Positions 1-6,772 of a DNA stretch of 16,755 nt are shown here, piece by piece (position 1 is the first letter of the stretch; the number at the start of each line of letters is the position of its first letter). Source of the DNA: Sodaliphilus sp050873765 (GTDB lineage Bacteria; Bacteroidota; Bacteroidia; Bacteroidales; Muribaculaceae). Below the pieces are notes generated by a model. That model was given only the letters and a program-made list of their open reading frames with translations. It did not search any database and was not told where the DNA came from. The translations under genes and the position numbers were made by a program. The stretch spans positions 1-16,755 of the forward strand of contig JBNMJK010000053.1 in assembly GCA_050873765.1 (NCBI GenBank). Reading direction: 5' to 3'.

Positions 1-26
1 ATATAGATTTTACATATAATATAATA

Positions 27-1076
27 ATGAGCGAAACAGAAATATCTACGCTTGGCGAGTTTGGACTGATTGACCAGCTCACTAAGGATTTTAAAATAAA
101 GAACAGCAGCACGGAAAAGGGTGTGGGCGATGACTGCGCTGTGCTGAACTATAGCACTGACGCTAATCTGCGCACGCTGGTCACTACCGATGTGCTGCTT
201 GAGGGCATTCACTTCGACCTCACTTACACACCACTTCGCCACCTTGGCTACAAGGCTGCGGTGGTGAATTTCAGTGATGTGTATGCCATGAACGGAACAC
301 CTAAGCAAATCACGGTGTCGCTGGGCATATCTAAGCGGTTCACGATTGAGCATATCAGCGAACTGTATGCTGGCATTCGTCTGGCGTGTGAGCAATATGG
401 CGTTGACCTTGTGGGGGGCGACACTTCGGCGTCGGTCACAGGCTTGATTATTTCCGTCACTTGCATAGGTGAGGGCGAAGATGGCAAGATTGTGTACAGA
501 AATGGAGCTAACGACACCGACCTTGTGTGTGTGAGTGGCGATCTTGGTGCCGCCTATATGGGGCTGCAGCTGCTGGAGCGCGAGCGTGAGGCTGGAGCGG
601 ACCAGAAGGATTTTCAGCCCGACTTCTCTGGACGTGAATACATTCTTGAACGCCAGCTTAAGCCTGAGGCGCGCCGTGATGTGATTGCTGAACTTGCAGA
701 ACTTGGGGTGCGACCTACCGCCATGATGGACGTGAGTGATGGCCTTTCAAGCGAACTGCTCCATATCTGCGCCGACAGTAATGTGGGCTGCCGCATCTAC
801 GAAGACCGCATTCCTATCGACTATCAGACTGCTGTTATGGCTGAGGAACTGAATATGAATCTTGTGACTGCCGCTATGAATGGCGGTGAGGACTATGAAC
901 TGCTTTTCACAGTGCCGCTCACCGACCACGAGAAGGTGCAGAAGATGAAAACCGCCAAACTGATAGGCCGCATCACCAAGCCAGAACTTGGCGCATATAT
1001 GGTTACACGCGACGATGCCGAAATCGCCATTCGTGCCCAGGGTTGGAATGCCTTCACCGATGATTCGGCAGAATAA
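27..1076 (+). CDS. thiL: Thiamine-monophosphate kinase ThiL
   Basis: ThiL phosphorylates thiamine monophosphate with ATP to thiamine diphosphate, the last step of cofactor synthesis in the cytoplasm. The 349-residue product is about the usual family length. Family hallmarks are visible: the N-terminal GVGDDCAVL (residues 32-40) and TTDVLLEGIHFDL (53-65) metal and nucleotide segments, NFSDVYAMNG (81-90), VGGDTSAS (129-136), DVSDGLSSE (236-244) and NGGEDYELLF (286-295). The aspartates of these motifs are all present, so the enzyme should be active. The ATG at 27 is the only sensible start, since it leaves a normal N-terminus ahead of the GVGDD motif. Only 26 bases lie upstream, so promoter and possible operon partners cannot be judged. 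A strong terminator follows at 1140-1180, so thiL ends its transcription unit. Confidence 0.95.
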   Translation: MSETEISTLGEFGLIDQLTKDFKIKNSSTEKGVGDDCAVLNYSTDANLRTLVTTDVLLEGIHFDLTYTPLRHLGYKAAVVNFSDVYAMNGTPKQITVSLGISKRFTIEHISELYAGIRLACEQYGVDLVGGDTSASVTGLIISVTCIGEGEDGKIVYRNGANDTDLVCVSGDLGAAYMGLQLLEREREAGADQKDFQPDFSGREYILERQLKPEARRDVIAELAELGVRPTAMMDVSDGLSSELLHICADSNVGCRIYEDRIPIDYQTAVMAEELNMNLVTAAMNGGEDYELLFTVPLTDHEKVQKMKTAKLIGRITKPELGAYMVTRDDAEIAIRAQGWNAFTDDSAE

Positions 1077-1139
1077 AACCACACATTAATTATTATAAGT
1101 AATTTCATGCTTATGATGAATTGTGAACTATCATTCCGT

Positions 1140-1180
1140 AACCTGCCTTTTGTGCCTGAAGCAAAGCAGGTTATTTTTTT
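1140..1180 (+). terminator. Rho-independent terminator after thiL
   Basis: AACCTGC (1140-1146) pairs perfectly with GCAGGTT (1166-1172). The stem can extend inward through TTTG/CAAA past a small bulge. It is followed directly by ATTTTTTT. It lies 64 nt after the thiL stop codon. Confidence 0.85.
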
Positions 1181-1512
1181 GCCCCATCACACCTCTCAAA
1201 ATACGACCGCTTTATCCGCAGCCGTTATGATTGGCTGAGAGAAGTGTTTGGTCAAGAAGGTTTTGAATTTTGCTATCTTCCTATTCAAGCGGCTAATGTG
1301 GTAAAAACCGCATATTCTTGCCAGATTTCGCAAATCAGGAAATTGTGATGCCATACGAAATCTATGATGATAAAACAGGAAAGACCGAGAAAATCAATGT
1401 GTCAAAGGACGTGTACGAATCATTAGAGGCGGCTGGTTACAGCTATCCTCTTAACAAGCGAGAATTTTTAGCTGACGAAAATCAACCGAGAGCGGTATCG
1501 CAACAGGGGTGA
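1160..1512 (+). pseudogene. Frameshifted remnant of an unrecognised gene
   Basis: Two adjacent open stretches in different frames read like one protein broken by a 1-nt deletion. The first (about 1160-1315) encodes SKYDRFIRSRYDWLREVFG... and ends ...AANVVKTAY. The second (about 1315-1512) continues FLPDFANQEIVMPYEIYDDK... to a stop at 1510-1512. The join falls near 1313-1318. Both halves have protein-like composition, and neither has a good start codon of its own, because the beginning coincides with the thiL terminator. I do not recognise the family. The second half could instead be a small intact gene from ATG 1348 (54 residues, MPYEIYDDKTGKTEK...). I judge decay more likely because of the matching upstream half and the lack of a promoter. 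Confidence 0.45.
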
Positions 1513-1646
1513 TCATTTTTCACCAGTGGCAAAACACGTACTGTCAAGGCCCAAGGAATCATTATCTCTATAACAGAATCGAATAATTGAGCCTACTCTT
1601 TTCCAGATGATTTTTTTGGTGTAGAATTTAGATGTGGGTGTTATTG
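1513..1646. other. Intergenic stretch with no recognisable feature
   Basis: This is the middle of the 686-bp gap between thiL and hisH (1077-1762). The rest of that gap is accounted for by the terminator, the remnant ORF and the his promoter. I see no RNA gene, repeat or reading frame of substance here, and no T-box or histidine-rich leader peptide ahead of the his genes. Confidence 0.4.
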
Positions 1647-1677
1647 TTGGCGGTTTAGCGGAAAACTCGTAACTTTG
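1647..1677 (+). promoter_or_regulatory. Bacteroidota-type promoter of the his genes
   Basis: A -33 TTG (1647-1649) and a perfect -7 TAACTTTG (1670-1677; consensus TAnnTTTG) are separated by 20 nt. Transcription would start near 1684, giving an 80-nt leader before hisH. A second -7-like TATATTTG at 1747-1754 sits only 8 nt before the ATG but lacks a properly spaced -33 box. Confidence 0.6.
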
Positions 1678-1762
1678 CATATTATAAACTGATAGTTTTC
1701 TGTGGCAAATAGTTTGAAGTGACTGCCTGAGCGGTGCCGTTTGCCATATATTTGTAACTGTT

Positions 1763-2359
1763 ATGAGTATTGCGATTGTGAAATATAATGCCGGCAATGT
1801 GTTCTCGGTGCAGTGTGCCTTGAGGCGCATTGGCGTGGAGGCAGAAATCACCGATGATGTGGCAGCACTGCGCCACGCCGAAAAGGTGGTTTTTCCCGGA
1901 GTGGGGGAGGCCTCCTCGGCTATGGCTTATCTGCGTGAGCGTGGACTTGACGAGGTGATCAAGGGGCTTACTCAGCCGGTGCTGGGCATCTGCATAGGCA
2001 TGCAGCTGCTGTGCCGCAGCAGTGAGGAGGGCAATGTGGAGTGTATGGGTGTTTTCGACACAGATGTGAAGCGCTTCACCAATGACGCATGCCCAGATTT
2101 GAAGATACCGCACATGGGCTGGAACACGCTGAATGTGGAGCAGCCTAATCCGCTGATTGCTGATGTGCTCAACGGGGCGTATGTGTACTATGTGCACAGC
2201 TATTATGCTCCAGTGTGCCGCCACACAATTGCCACCACCACCTACATCAATCCGCTGAGCGCGGCGCTTCACCGCGACAATTTCTATGCCACCCAGTTTC
2301 ACCCTGAAAAGAGCGGTGATGTGGGCGAAACCATTTTAAAGCAATTTATGGCGCTATGA
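1763..2359 (+). CDS. hisH: Imidazole glycerol phosphate synthase, glutaminase subunit HisH
   Basis: HisH releases ammonia from glutamine and channels it to HisF for formation of imidazole glycerol phosphate and AICAR in histidine synthesis. The 198-residue protein is a class I glutamine amidotransferase. The oxyanion region PGVGEASSAM starts at residue 45, the nucleophile is Cys77 in LGICIGMQLL, and His180 and Glu182 lie in FHPEKSG. The HisH signature IPHMGWNT (115-122) is also present. All catalytic residues are intact. It is the first gene of a four-gene cluster and its stop overlaps the hisA start as ATGA (2356-2359), suggesting translational coupling. The upstream his genes (hisG, D, C, B) are not in this window. 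Confidence 0.95.
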   Translation: MSIAIVKYNAGNVFSVQCALRRIGVEAEITDDVAALRHAEKVVFPGVGEASSAMAYLRERGLDEVIKGLTQPVLGICIGMQLLCRSSEEGNVECMGVFDTDVKRFTNDACPDLKIPHMGWNTLNVEQPNPLIADVLNGAYVYYVHSYYAPVCRHTIATTTYINPLSAALHRDNFYATQFHPEKSGDVGETILKQFMAL

Positions 2360-3090
2360 TCGATATTATTCCTGCCATCGACATTATAGGGGGCAAGTGT
2401 GTGCGCCTCTCCAAGGGCGACTACGGCACGCAGAAGGTGTATAACGAAAGTGCGCTTGATGTGGCGCGCGCCTTTGAGGACGCCGGCTGCACACAGCTTC
2501 ACCTTGTGGATCTTGATGGCGCAAAAAGTGAGCATATAGTGAATTACCGCACACTGGAGGCGGTGGCTGGCCACACACGGCTGCATATCGACTTTGGTGG
2601 CGGCTTGAAGAGCGATGAAGATGTGCGCATAGCTTTTGAGAGCGGCGCGGAGAAAGTGACGGGCGGCAGTGTGGCTGTGAAGCATCATGATATGTTTGTG
2701 GGCTGGCTGAAGAAATATGGCAGCGATGCAGTGATTCTTGGCGCCGATGCCCGTGACGGCAAAATTTCCACCAACGGCTGGCTCGCTGACAGCGATGAGC
2801 AGATTGTGCCTTTCATACGGCAATATATGCAGAAGGGCGTGACGCAGGTGATCAGCACCGACATCGACTGCGATGGCATGCTGCAAGGGCCTTCGCTCGC
2901 ACTGTATAGGCAAATTTTAGCAGAGTTGCCTAAGTTGAGGCTTATAGCCAGTGGTGGCGTGAGCGGAATGAGTGATATCGAACATTTAAATGAACTGGGA
3001 GTGCCTGCAGTGATAGTGGGTAAAGCCCTTTACGAGGGGCGCATCACGATGCGGACCCTTGAAAAATATAATATTCGCAAGCCATGTTAG
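2356..3090 (+). CDS. hisA: Phosphoribosylformimino-AICAR ribotide isomerase HisA
   Basis: HisA isomerises ProFAR to PRFAR, supplying the substrate for HisF-HisH. It is a 244-residue (beta/alpha)8 barrel. Asp9 in IIPAIDIIGGKCVRL is the first catalytic aspartate and LGADARDG (129-135) holds the second. The two phosphate-binding glycine patches appear as FGGGLKS (80-86) and ASGGVSG (198-204), with VGKALYEG near the end. STDIDCDGMLQGP (167-179) is typical of the family. Length and motifs are normal. It overlaps hisH by 4 nt and hisF by 7 nt, so HisH, HisA and HisF are made from one message for consecutive steps. Confidence 0.95.
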   Translation: MIDIIPAIDIIGGKCVRLSKGDYGTQKVYNESALDVARAFEDAGCTQLHLVDLDGAKSEHIVNYRTLEAVAGHTRLHIDFGGGLKSDEDVRIAFESGAEKVTGGSVAVKHHDMFVGWLKKYGSDAVILGADARDGKISTNGWLADSDEQIVPFIRQYMQKGVTQVISTDIDCDGMLQGPSLALYRQILAELPKLRLIASGGVSGMSDIEHLNELGVPAVIVGKALYEGRITMRTLEKYNIRKPC

Positions 3091-3845
3091 CAAAGCGTAT
3101 AATTCCATGTCTCGACGTGAAAGACGGCACCACCGTGAAAGGGGTGAACTTTGTGAACTTCCGCAATGCGGGCGATCCTGTGGAGTTGGGCAAGCGCTAC
3201 AGCGATGAGGGCGCCGATGAACTGGTGTATCTCGACATCACGGCATCGTATGAGGGAAGGGAAACGTTTATCGACCTTGTGCGTCGTGTGGCGGCCCGTG
3301 TCAATATTCCCTTCACAGTGGGCGGTGGCATCGGCTCGGTAGATGATGTGGCTCGCCTGCTCGGTGCGGGTGCCGACAAAATTTCGGTCAATTCGTCGGC
3401 TTTGCGCCGTCCGGAGCTGATTTCGGAAATCACCTCGGCCTATGGCAGCCAGGTGTGTGTGGTGGCTATCGATGCGCGCCAGGAGGCCAATGGCGAATGG
3501 GTGTGCTATGTGAAGGGTGGCCATGAGCCCACCCAGCGCAGACTGGTGGAATGGGCACACGAGGCGCAGGAGCGTGGCGCTGGTGAAATTCTGTTCACGA
3601 GCATGAACCACGATGGCGTGAAGCAGGGCTTTGCCAACGAGGCGCTGCTTCAGCTGCATGAGGCGCTTAGCATTCCTGTGATAGCCTCTGGGGGCTGTGG
3701 TGCCATGCGCCATTTTAAAGATGCCTTTGAAATAGGGCTGTGTGATGCTGCATTGGCAGCGAGTGTTTTCCATTTTGGAGAAATAAACATTCGCGAGCTC
3801 AAGCAGTATTTGAAAAAAGAGAATATCAACGTACGTACAAAATAA
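3084..3845 (+). CDS. hisF: Imidazole glycerol phosphate synthase, cyclase subunit HisF
   Basis: HisF condenses PRFAR with the ammonia delivered by HisH to give imidazole glycerol phosphate and AICAR. The 253-residue barrel carries both catalytic aspartates at the canonical positions: Asp11 in RIIPCLDVKDG and Asp130 in VVAIDARQE. Phosphate loops are VGGGIGS (79-85) and ASGGCG in the C-terminal half. FTSMNHDGVKQGF matches the family's conserved TSMDxDG segment. The ATG at 3084 lies inside the hisA 3' end (ATGTTAG), supporting coupled translation. The enzyme is a half-barrel-duplicated homologue of HisA, and the two lie side by side here. Confidence 0.95.
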   Translation: MLAKRIIPCLDVKDGTTVKGVNFVNFRNAGDPVELGKRYSDEGADELVYLDITASYEGRETFIDLVRRVAARVNIPFTVGGGIGSVDDVARLLGAGADKISVNSSALRRPELISEITSAYGSQVCVVAIDARQEANGEWVCYVKGGHEPTQRRLVEWAHEAQERGAGEILFTSMNHDGVKQGFANEALLQLHEALSIPVIASGGCGAMRHFKDAFEIGLCDAALAASVFHFGEINIRELKQYLKKENINVRTK

Positions 3846-3856
3846 TTCTACACTCA

Positions 3857-4480
3857 ATGAATATCGACTTTAACAAGCTGGGAGGTTTGATTCCGGCTGT
3901 GGTGCAAGACGCACACACTAAGAATGTGCTGATGGTGGGCTTTATGAATCAGGAGGCCCTCGACAAGACGCTTGAAACGAAAAAGGTGACTTTTTGGAGC
4001 CGAACCCGTGGCAAACTCTGGACCAAGGGGGAGGAGAGCGGCCATTTTCTTGATTTGGTGAGCCTGGAAGTGGACTGCGACAACGACACCGTTCTGGTGC
4101 ATGCTGTGCCCAATGGCCCTGTGTGCCACACCGGTTCTGCCACTTGCTTCAACGACGACAACAGCTATGGGATAGGCTTCTTGAGCTATCTGCAGGATTT
4201 CATCGACCGCCGTCGGGAGGAGATGCCTGAAGGAAGCTACACCACATCGCTCTTTAAGGCTGGTGTGAACCGTATGGCTCAAAAAGTGGGTGAAGAAGCG
4301 CTTGAAACTGCCCTTGAGGCAGCCAATGGCACCCCCGGACGCTTGATCTACGAGGCAAGCGATATGCTCTACCACCTTGTTGTGCTCCTGTCATCGCAAG
4401 GTTTGCGGATAGAAGATGTGGTGGCCGACCTCGAAAGCCGTCATGGCAAGACGAAGGCGCAATATAATAAGCATTTGTGA
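3857..4480 (+). CDS. hisI: Bifunctional phosphoribosyl-AMP cyclohydrolase / phosphoribosyl-ATP pyrophosphatase HisIE
   Basis: This fused enzyme does two early histidine steps: removal of pyrophosphate from PR-ATP (HisE part) and hydrolytic opening of PR-AMP (HisI part). The 207 residues divide into HisI (about 1-110) and HisE (about 112-207). HisI shows VGFMNQEAL, the SRTRGKLWTKGEESGH segment, the metal-binding CDNDT aspartates and GPVCHTGSATCF cysteines. HisE is all-helical with the metal motif KVGEEALETALEA and EASDMLYHL. Both sites look intact. It starts 11 nt after hisF and ends the his cluster. The following spacer has a strong hairpin but no T-run, so no textbook terminator is seen. Confidence 0.95.
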   Translation: MNIDFNKLGGLIPAVVQDAHTKNVLMVGFMNQEALDKTLETKKVTFWSRTRGKLWTKGEESGHFLDLVSLEVDCDNDTVLVHAVPNGPVCHTGSATCFNDDNSYGIGFLSYLQDFIDRRREEMPEGSYTTSLFKAGVNRMAQKVGEEALETALEAANGTPGRLIYEASDMLYHLVVLLSSQGLRIEDVVADLESRHGKTKAQYNKHL

Positions 4481-4481
4481 G

Positions 4482-4690
4482 AAGAAATTAGAGATTAGAA
4501 ATTAGAAGTTAGAAATTAGAGGGGGCACTGTAGGGACGCGGCATGCCGCGTCCGCCCCACAAAAGGAAATCAAAAAAGAAGTTAGAGATTAGAGGGGGGC
4601 ATCCGCCCCACAAATTGGCATCGTTTGCCCCGAAATCCGAGATTAGAAAAAATAGAAATTGGTTGAATAAAATAAATGTAAGATAGCAAG
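4482..4690 (+). repeat. Repeat-rich spacer: ATTAGA units and two copies of a dispersed element
   Basis: The spacer starts with a run of ATTAGA-type units (about 4486-4521). Then come two imperfect direct copies of a longer unit. Both open with GAAGTTAGAxATTAGAGGGGG (about 4505-4525 and 4579-4598) and share TCCGCCCCACAAA. The first copy holds a full 20-nt palindrome. The second lacks its left half and keeps only a GGGGC-ATCC-GCCCC mini-hairpin (4596-4609). A third partial GAGATTAGAAA occurs near 4639. No clear promoter for lysA is visible. Confidence 0.75.
4534..4558 (+). repeat. Dispersed palindromic hairpin, full copy
   Basis: Bases 4534-4553 are a perfect 20-nt palindrome, GGACGCGGCATGCCGCGTCC, followed by GCCCC. 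It belongs to the same family as the hairpins at 6212-6250, 6315-6353 and 9658-9691. It could end or stabilise the his transcript, although no T-run follows. Confidence 0.8.
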
Positions 4691-4694
4691 AGTT

Positions 4695-5843
4695 ATGTAT
4701 CGTTTTCCATTACAGAAATTTCAGGACACGCCCACACCGTTTTATTACTACGATTTGAAGCTGCTCAACAAGACGCTCGATGAGATTAACCGCCAAATTA
4801 AGGGTTTTCCTTTTAAGGTGCACTATGCCGTGAAGGCTAATGGCAACAAGACCATCTTGGAGGAGATTGCCAAAAAAGGATTTGGCGTTGACCTTGTGAG
4901 CGGTGGCGAGATAAAGGCCGCCCTTGCTGCGGGGTTTAGCGCTGGCTCAATGGTGTATTCGGGCGTGGGAAAAACCGACCCTGAAATCAACCTTGGTCTG
5001 GACAACGACATATACAGCTTTAATGTGGAGTCGGTGCCAGAGCTTGAGGTGATCAACGAGTTGGCTGGCAAAAAAGGCAAAGTGGCCAACATATCCATTC
5101 GTGTGAACCCTGATATTGATGCCCACACCCACCGCTACATCACCACTGGCACCGCGGAAGATAAGTTTGGCATCAACATAGAGATGCTTTCCACAGCGGT
5201 GAGCAAGGCGCAGTCGCTGCCCAACATACATTTGCGCGGACTTCACTTCCATGTGGGGTCGCAGATCACCGACATGAAGCCCTACTGTATGCTTTGCGAC
5301 AGCGTGAATGGCTTGCTCGATTACTTTGACCGGCACGACATACATTTTGAAATGATTAACATGGGCGGCGGATTAGGCATCGACTATCAAAAACCTGATG
5401 TGAACGCCATACCTGATTTTGAGCATTTTTTCGACACATTCAAGCGCCGGCTGAAGCTCCGCAAAGGCCAAGAGCTGCACTTTGAGCTGGGCCGCTCAAT
5501 AGTGGCGCAATGCGGTTCTCTGATAGCCCGTGTGGTGTTTGTGAAGGAAAACCGCAATAAAAAGTTCGTGATACTCGACGCCGGTATGACCGACTTGATT
5601 CGCCCGGCGCTTTATCAGGCGCACCATGTGATCCAGAACATATCGTCGAGCGACACCGCCAGTGATGTTTACGATGTGGTGGGGCCTATCTGTGAATCGA
5701 GCGACGTGTTTGCCTGCAATGAGAAGCTGCCTGTGTCGAAGCGGGGTGATATCTTTGCTATCCGCTCGGCTGGAGCCTACGGCGAGACCATGGCCTCGCG
5801 CTATAATATGCGCCCACTTCCCAAATCGTACTACCGCCACTAA
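4695..5843 (+). CDS. lysA: Diaminopimelate decarboxylase LysA
   Basis: LysA is a PLP enzyme that decarboxylates meso-diaminopimelate to L-lysine, the last lysine step. The 382-residue protein is a fold-type III decarboxylase: an N-terminal barrel with the PLP lysine Lys47 in VHYAVKANGN, then LHFHVGSQI and the glycine loop MGGGLGIDY. The FELGRSIVA phosphate and substrate segment follows (EPGR in many homologues, ELGR here). The C-terminal beta domain holds DAGMTDLIRPALY and the active-site cysteine motif GPICESSDVFA. The protein ends normally (RPLPKSYYRH). The ATG at 4695 places the conserved TPFYYYD at residues 14-20 as expected. It appears to stand alone, with a repeat spacer upstream and a tRNA unit downstream. 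An ornithine or arginine decarboxylase of the same fold is less likely given the C-terminal motif. Confidence 0.93.
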   Translation: MYRFPLQKFQDTPTPFYYYDLKLLNKTLDEINRQIKGFPFKVHYAVKANGNKTILEEIAKKGFGVDLVSGGEIKAALAAGFSAGSMVYSGVGKTDPEINLGLDNDIYSFNVESVPELEVINELAGKKGKVANISIRVNPDIDAHTHRYITTGTAEDKFGINIEMLSTAVSKAQSLPNIHLRGLHFHVGSQITDMKPYCMLCDSVNGLLDYFDRHDIHFEMINMGGGLGIDYQKPDVNAIPDFEHFFDTFKRRLKLRKGQELHFELGRSIVAQCGSLIARVVFVKENRNKKFVILDAGMTDLIRPALYQAHHVIQNISSSDTASDVYDVVGPICESSDVFACNEKLPVSKRGDIFAIRSAGAYGETMASRYNMRPLPKSYYRH

Positions 5844-5923
5844 TTCCTCGCCTTCCTCTTTTCTTCATCAACACCCACCAGAGGCATTTTTTACACGCTT
5901 TTTGGGGTGAAATGGGGAAATTT

Positions 5924-5955
5924 TTTGGTGGGGAATGAAAAAGTTATTAAATTTG
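5924..5955 (+). promoter_or_regulatory. Bacteroidota-type promoter of the tRNA-Arg gene
   Basis: TTTG at 5924-5927 and TAAATTTG at 5948-5955 both match consensus perfectly and are 20 nt apart. Transcription would begin near 5962, about 68 nt before the mature tRNA. The next downstream feature is the tRNA, so this is its likely promoter. Confidence 0.75.
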
Positions 5956-6029
5956 CACTCGCAAAAGTATCGGGGATAACCCGTAACCGCGCAATAGATA
6001 GTTCTTGTGCATCAAGCCAAGAAGAATCT

Positions 6030-6103
6030 GGTTCGGTAGCTCAGCTGAATAGAGCAACAGCCTTCTAAGCTGTGGGTCCTGGGTTTGAGTCCCAGCCGAA
6101 TCA
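6030..6103 (+). tRNA. tRNA-Arg (anticodon TCT)
   Basis: The 74-nt cloverleaf folds fully. The acceptor GGTTCGG pairs with CCGAATC (one G-U), with discriminator A. The D-stem is GCTC/GAGC, the anticodon stem ACAGC/GCTGT encloses loop CTTCTAA, and the T-stem is CTGGG/CCCAG with loop TTTGAGT. Anticodon TCT at 6064-6066 reads AGA/AGG codons. CCA is not encoded. A promoter precedes it and a terminator follows, so it is an independent unit. Confidence 0.96.
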
Positions 6104-6126
6104 CTATTAATAAGTTTAAAATCAAT

Positions 6127-6169
6127 AAATTAGGCTATTTTTCGAAAGAAAAATGACCTAATTTTTTTT
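6127..6169 (+). terminator. Rho-independent terminator after tRNA-Arg
   Basis: AAATTAGG (6127-6134) pairs with CCTAATTT (6157-6164). The stem continues inside as ATTTTTC/GAAAAAT capped by a GAAA tetraloop. A run of T follows to 6169. It starts 24 nt after the tRNA. Confidence 0.88.
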
Positions 6170-6186
6170 ACTTTTGGATCACCCAA

Positions 6187-6364
6187 ATAAAGGCTCAGTA
6201 GAAAATTAGTGGGATAAGATAGGCTTCAGGGGCGCACGGCTCGTGCGTCCGCCCCCCCCCAGAGTGCATCGTAAAAATGAAAGCACATTGGATTCTGACG
6301 CACAGTTGGGATTCGAACGCACGGGCCGTTCGTCCCTACGGTCTATCTAATCCTCAGGCTTTAT
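6187..6364. repeat. Inverted-repeat element built from two dispersed hairpins
   Basis: Bases 6212-6250 and the reverse complement of 6315-6353 match at 30 of 39 positions (GGATxAGATAG...AGGGxCGxACGGC...). Each arm is itself a hairpin (GCACGGCTCGTGC on the left). Beyond the arms, ATAAAGGCTCAG near 6187 resembles the inverted ATAAAGCCTGAG ending at about 6364, separated from the left arm by about 12 extra bases. The 64-nt centre has a run of C (6252-6260) and no reading frame. No clear target-site duplication was found. It ends at the stop of the minus-strand gene and may affect its 3' end. Confidence 0.65.
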
Positions 6365-6693
6365 CGGGTGTGGTCTTTTTTTCTTTTTCTTCTTGCACGT
6401 CTGATTATTTTTAACAAGTGCTTTTTTCTTGGCGCAAGCCTTTTTTCCTCTCTTAAATCTTCAATTTCTTTTTCAACTTCCTTTTTCCACTGTTCGTAAT
6501 AGACAGTATCAGGAGATGGTGCGTATGGTAAATTGTTCCATCGGATGCCAATCTCTGTTTTTGTGGCAAACCAGTAAGCAAATTGCGAAAAAAGATATAA
6601 TGGTATTGAGACTATGGCCAAGATTTTCAGCAGGTTGAATGGGCCTCCTGCACACATGACCACCACGAATATTAACCAAATGTACTTTTTCAT
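6361..6693 (-). CDS. Small hypothetical membrane protein with charged tail
   Basis: I do not recognise this 110-residue protein. Residues about 4-42 are strongly hydrophobic (YIWLIFVVVMCAGG, then ILAIVSIPLYLFSQFAYWFA), enough for two short membrane segments or a signal anchor plus one. After about residue 65 the chain becomes highly charged and helix-prone (WKKEVEKEIEDLREEKR), ending in a run of Lys and Arg, which by the positive-inside rule would face the cytoplasm. The ATG at 6693 starts right at the hydrophobic segment. A sigma-54-like promoter lies about 43 nt upstream on the same strand. The gene is AT-rich compared with the beta-helix gene behind it. It could be a peripheral part of an envelope stress or regulatory module, but nothing in the sequence fixes a function. 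Confidence 0.6.
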   Translation of the reverse strand: MKKYIWLIFVVVMCAGGPFNLLKILAIVSIPLYLFSQFAYWFATKTEIGIRWNNLPYAPSPDTVYYEQWKKEVEKEIEDLREEKRLAPRKKHLLKIIRRARRKRKKDHTR

Positions 6694-6735
6694 ATTAGTG
6701 TGTGTTTTTTAATGATTGTATGTTATTTTATTTAT

Positions 6736-6752
6736 AGCAAAAAGTGTGCCAA
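6736..6752 (-). promoter_or_regulatory. Sigma-54 (RpoN)-type promoter for the small membrane protein
   Basis: The minus strand reads TTGGCAC-ACTTT-TTGCT, a full match to the -24 (TTGGCAC) and -12 (TTGCW) elements with the required 5-nt spacing. The start would be near 6725, about 32 nt before the ATG at 6693. No Bacteroidota TAnnTTTG box is visible for this gene. Rho-type terminators between it and the gene upstream on the same strand were not seen. Confidence 0.5.
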
Positions 6753-6772
6753 ATCATGCGTGGCAGCGTGGG

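Noticed and set aside
3087..3857. A 256-codon minus-strand frame across hisF
   Set aside because: It mirrors hisF almost exactly, and hisF has all catalytic residues and coupled overlaps; no independent signals exist.
5844..5930. CCCACCA...TGGTGGG inverted pair after lysA as a terminator
   Set aside because: The arms are only 7 nt with a loop of about 45 nt and no T-run follows; the right arm overlaps the tRNA promoter.
6308..6320. GTTCGAATCCC on the minus strand, resembling a tRNA T-loop
   Set aside because: No flanking T-stem, acceptor or anticodon arm can be formed; it falls at the edge of a dispersed hairpin copy.
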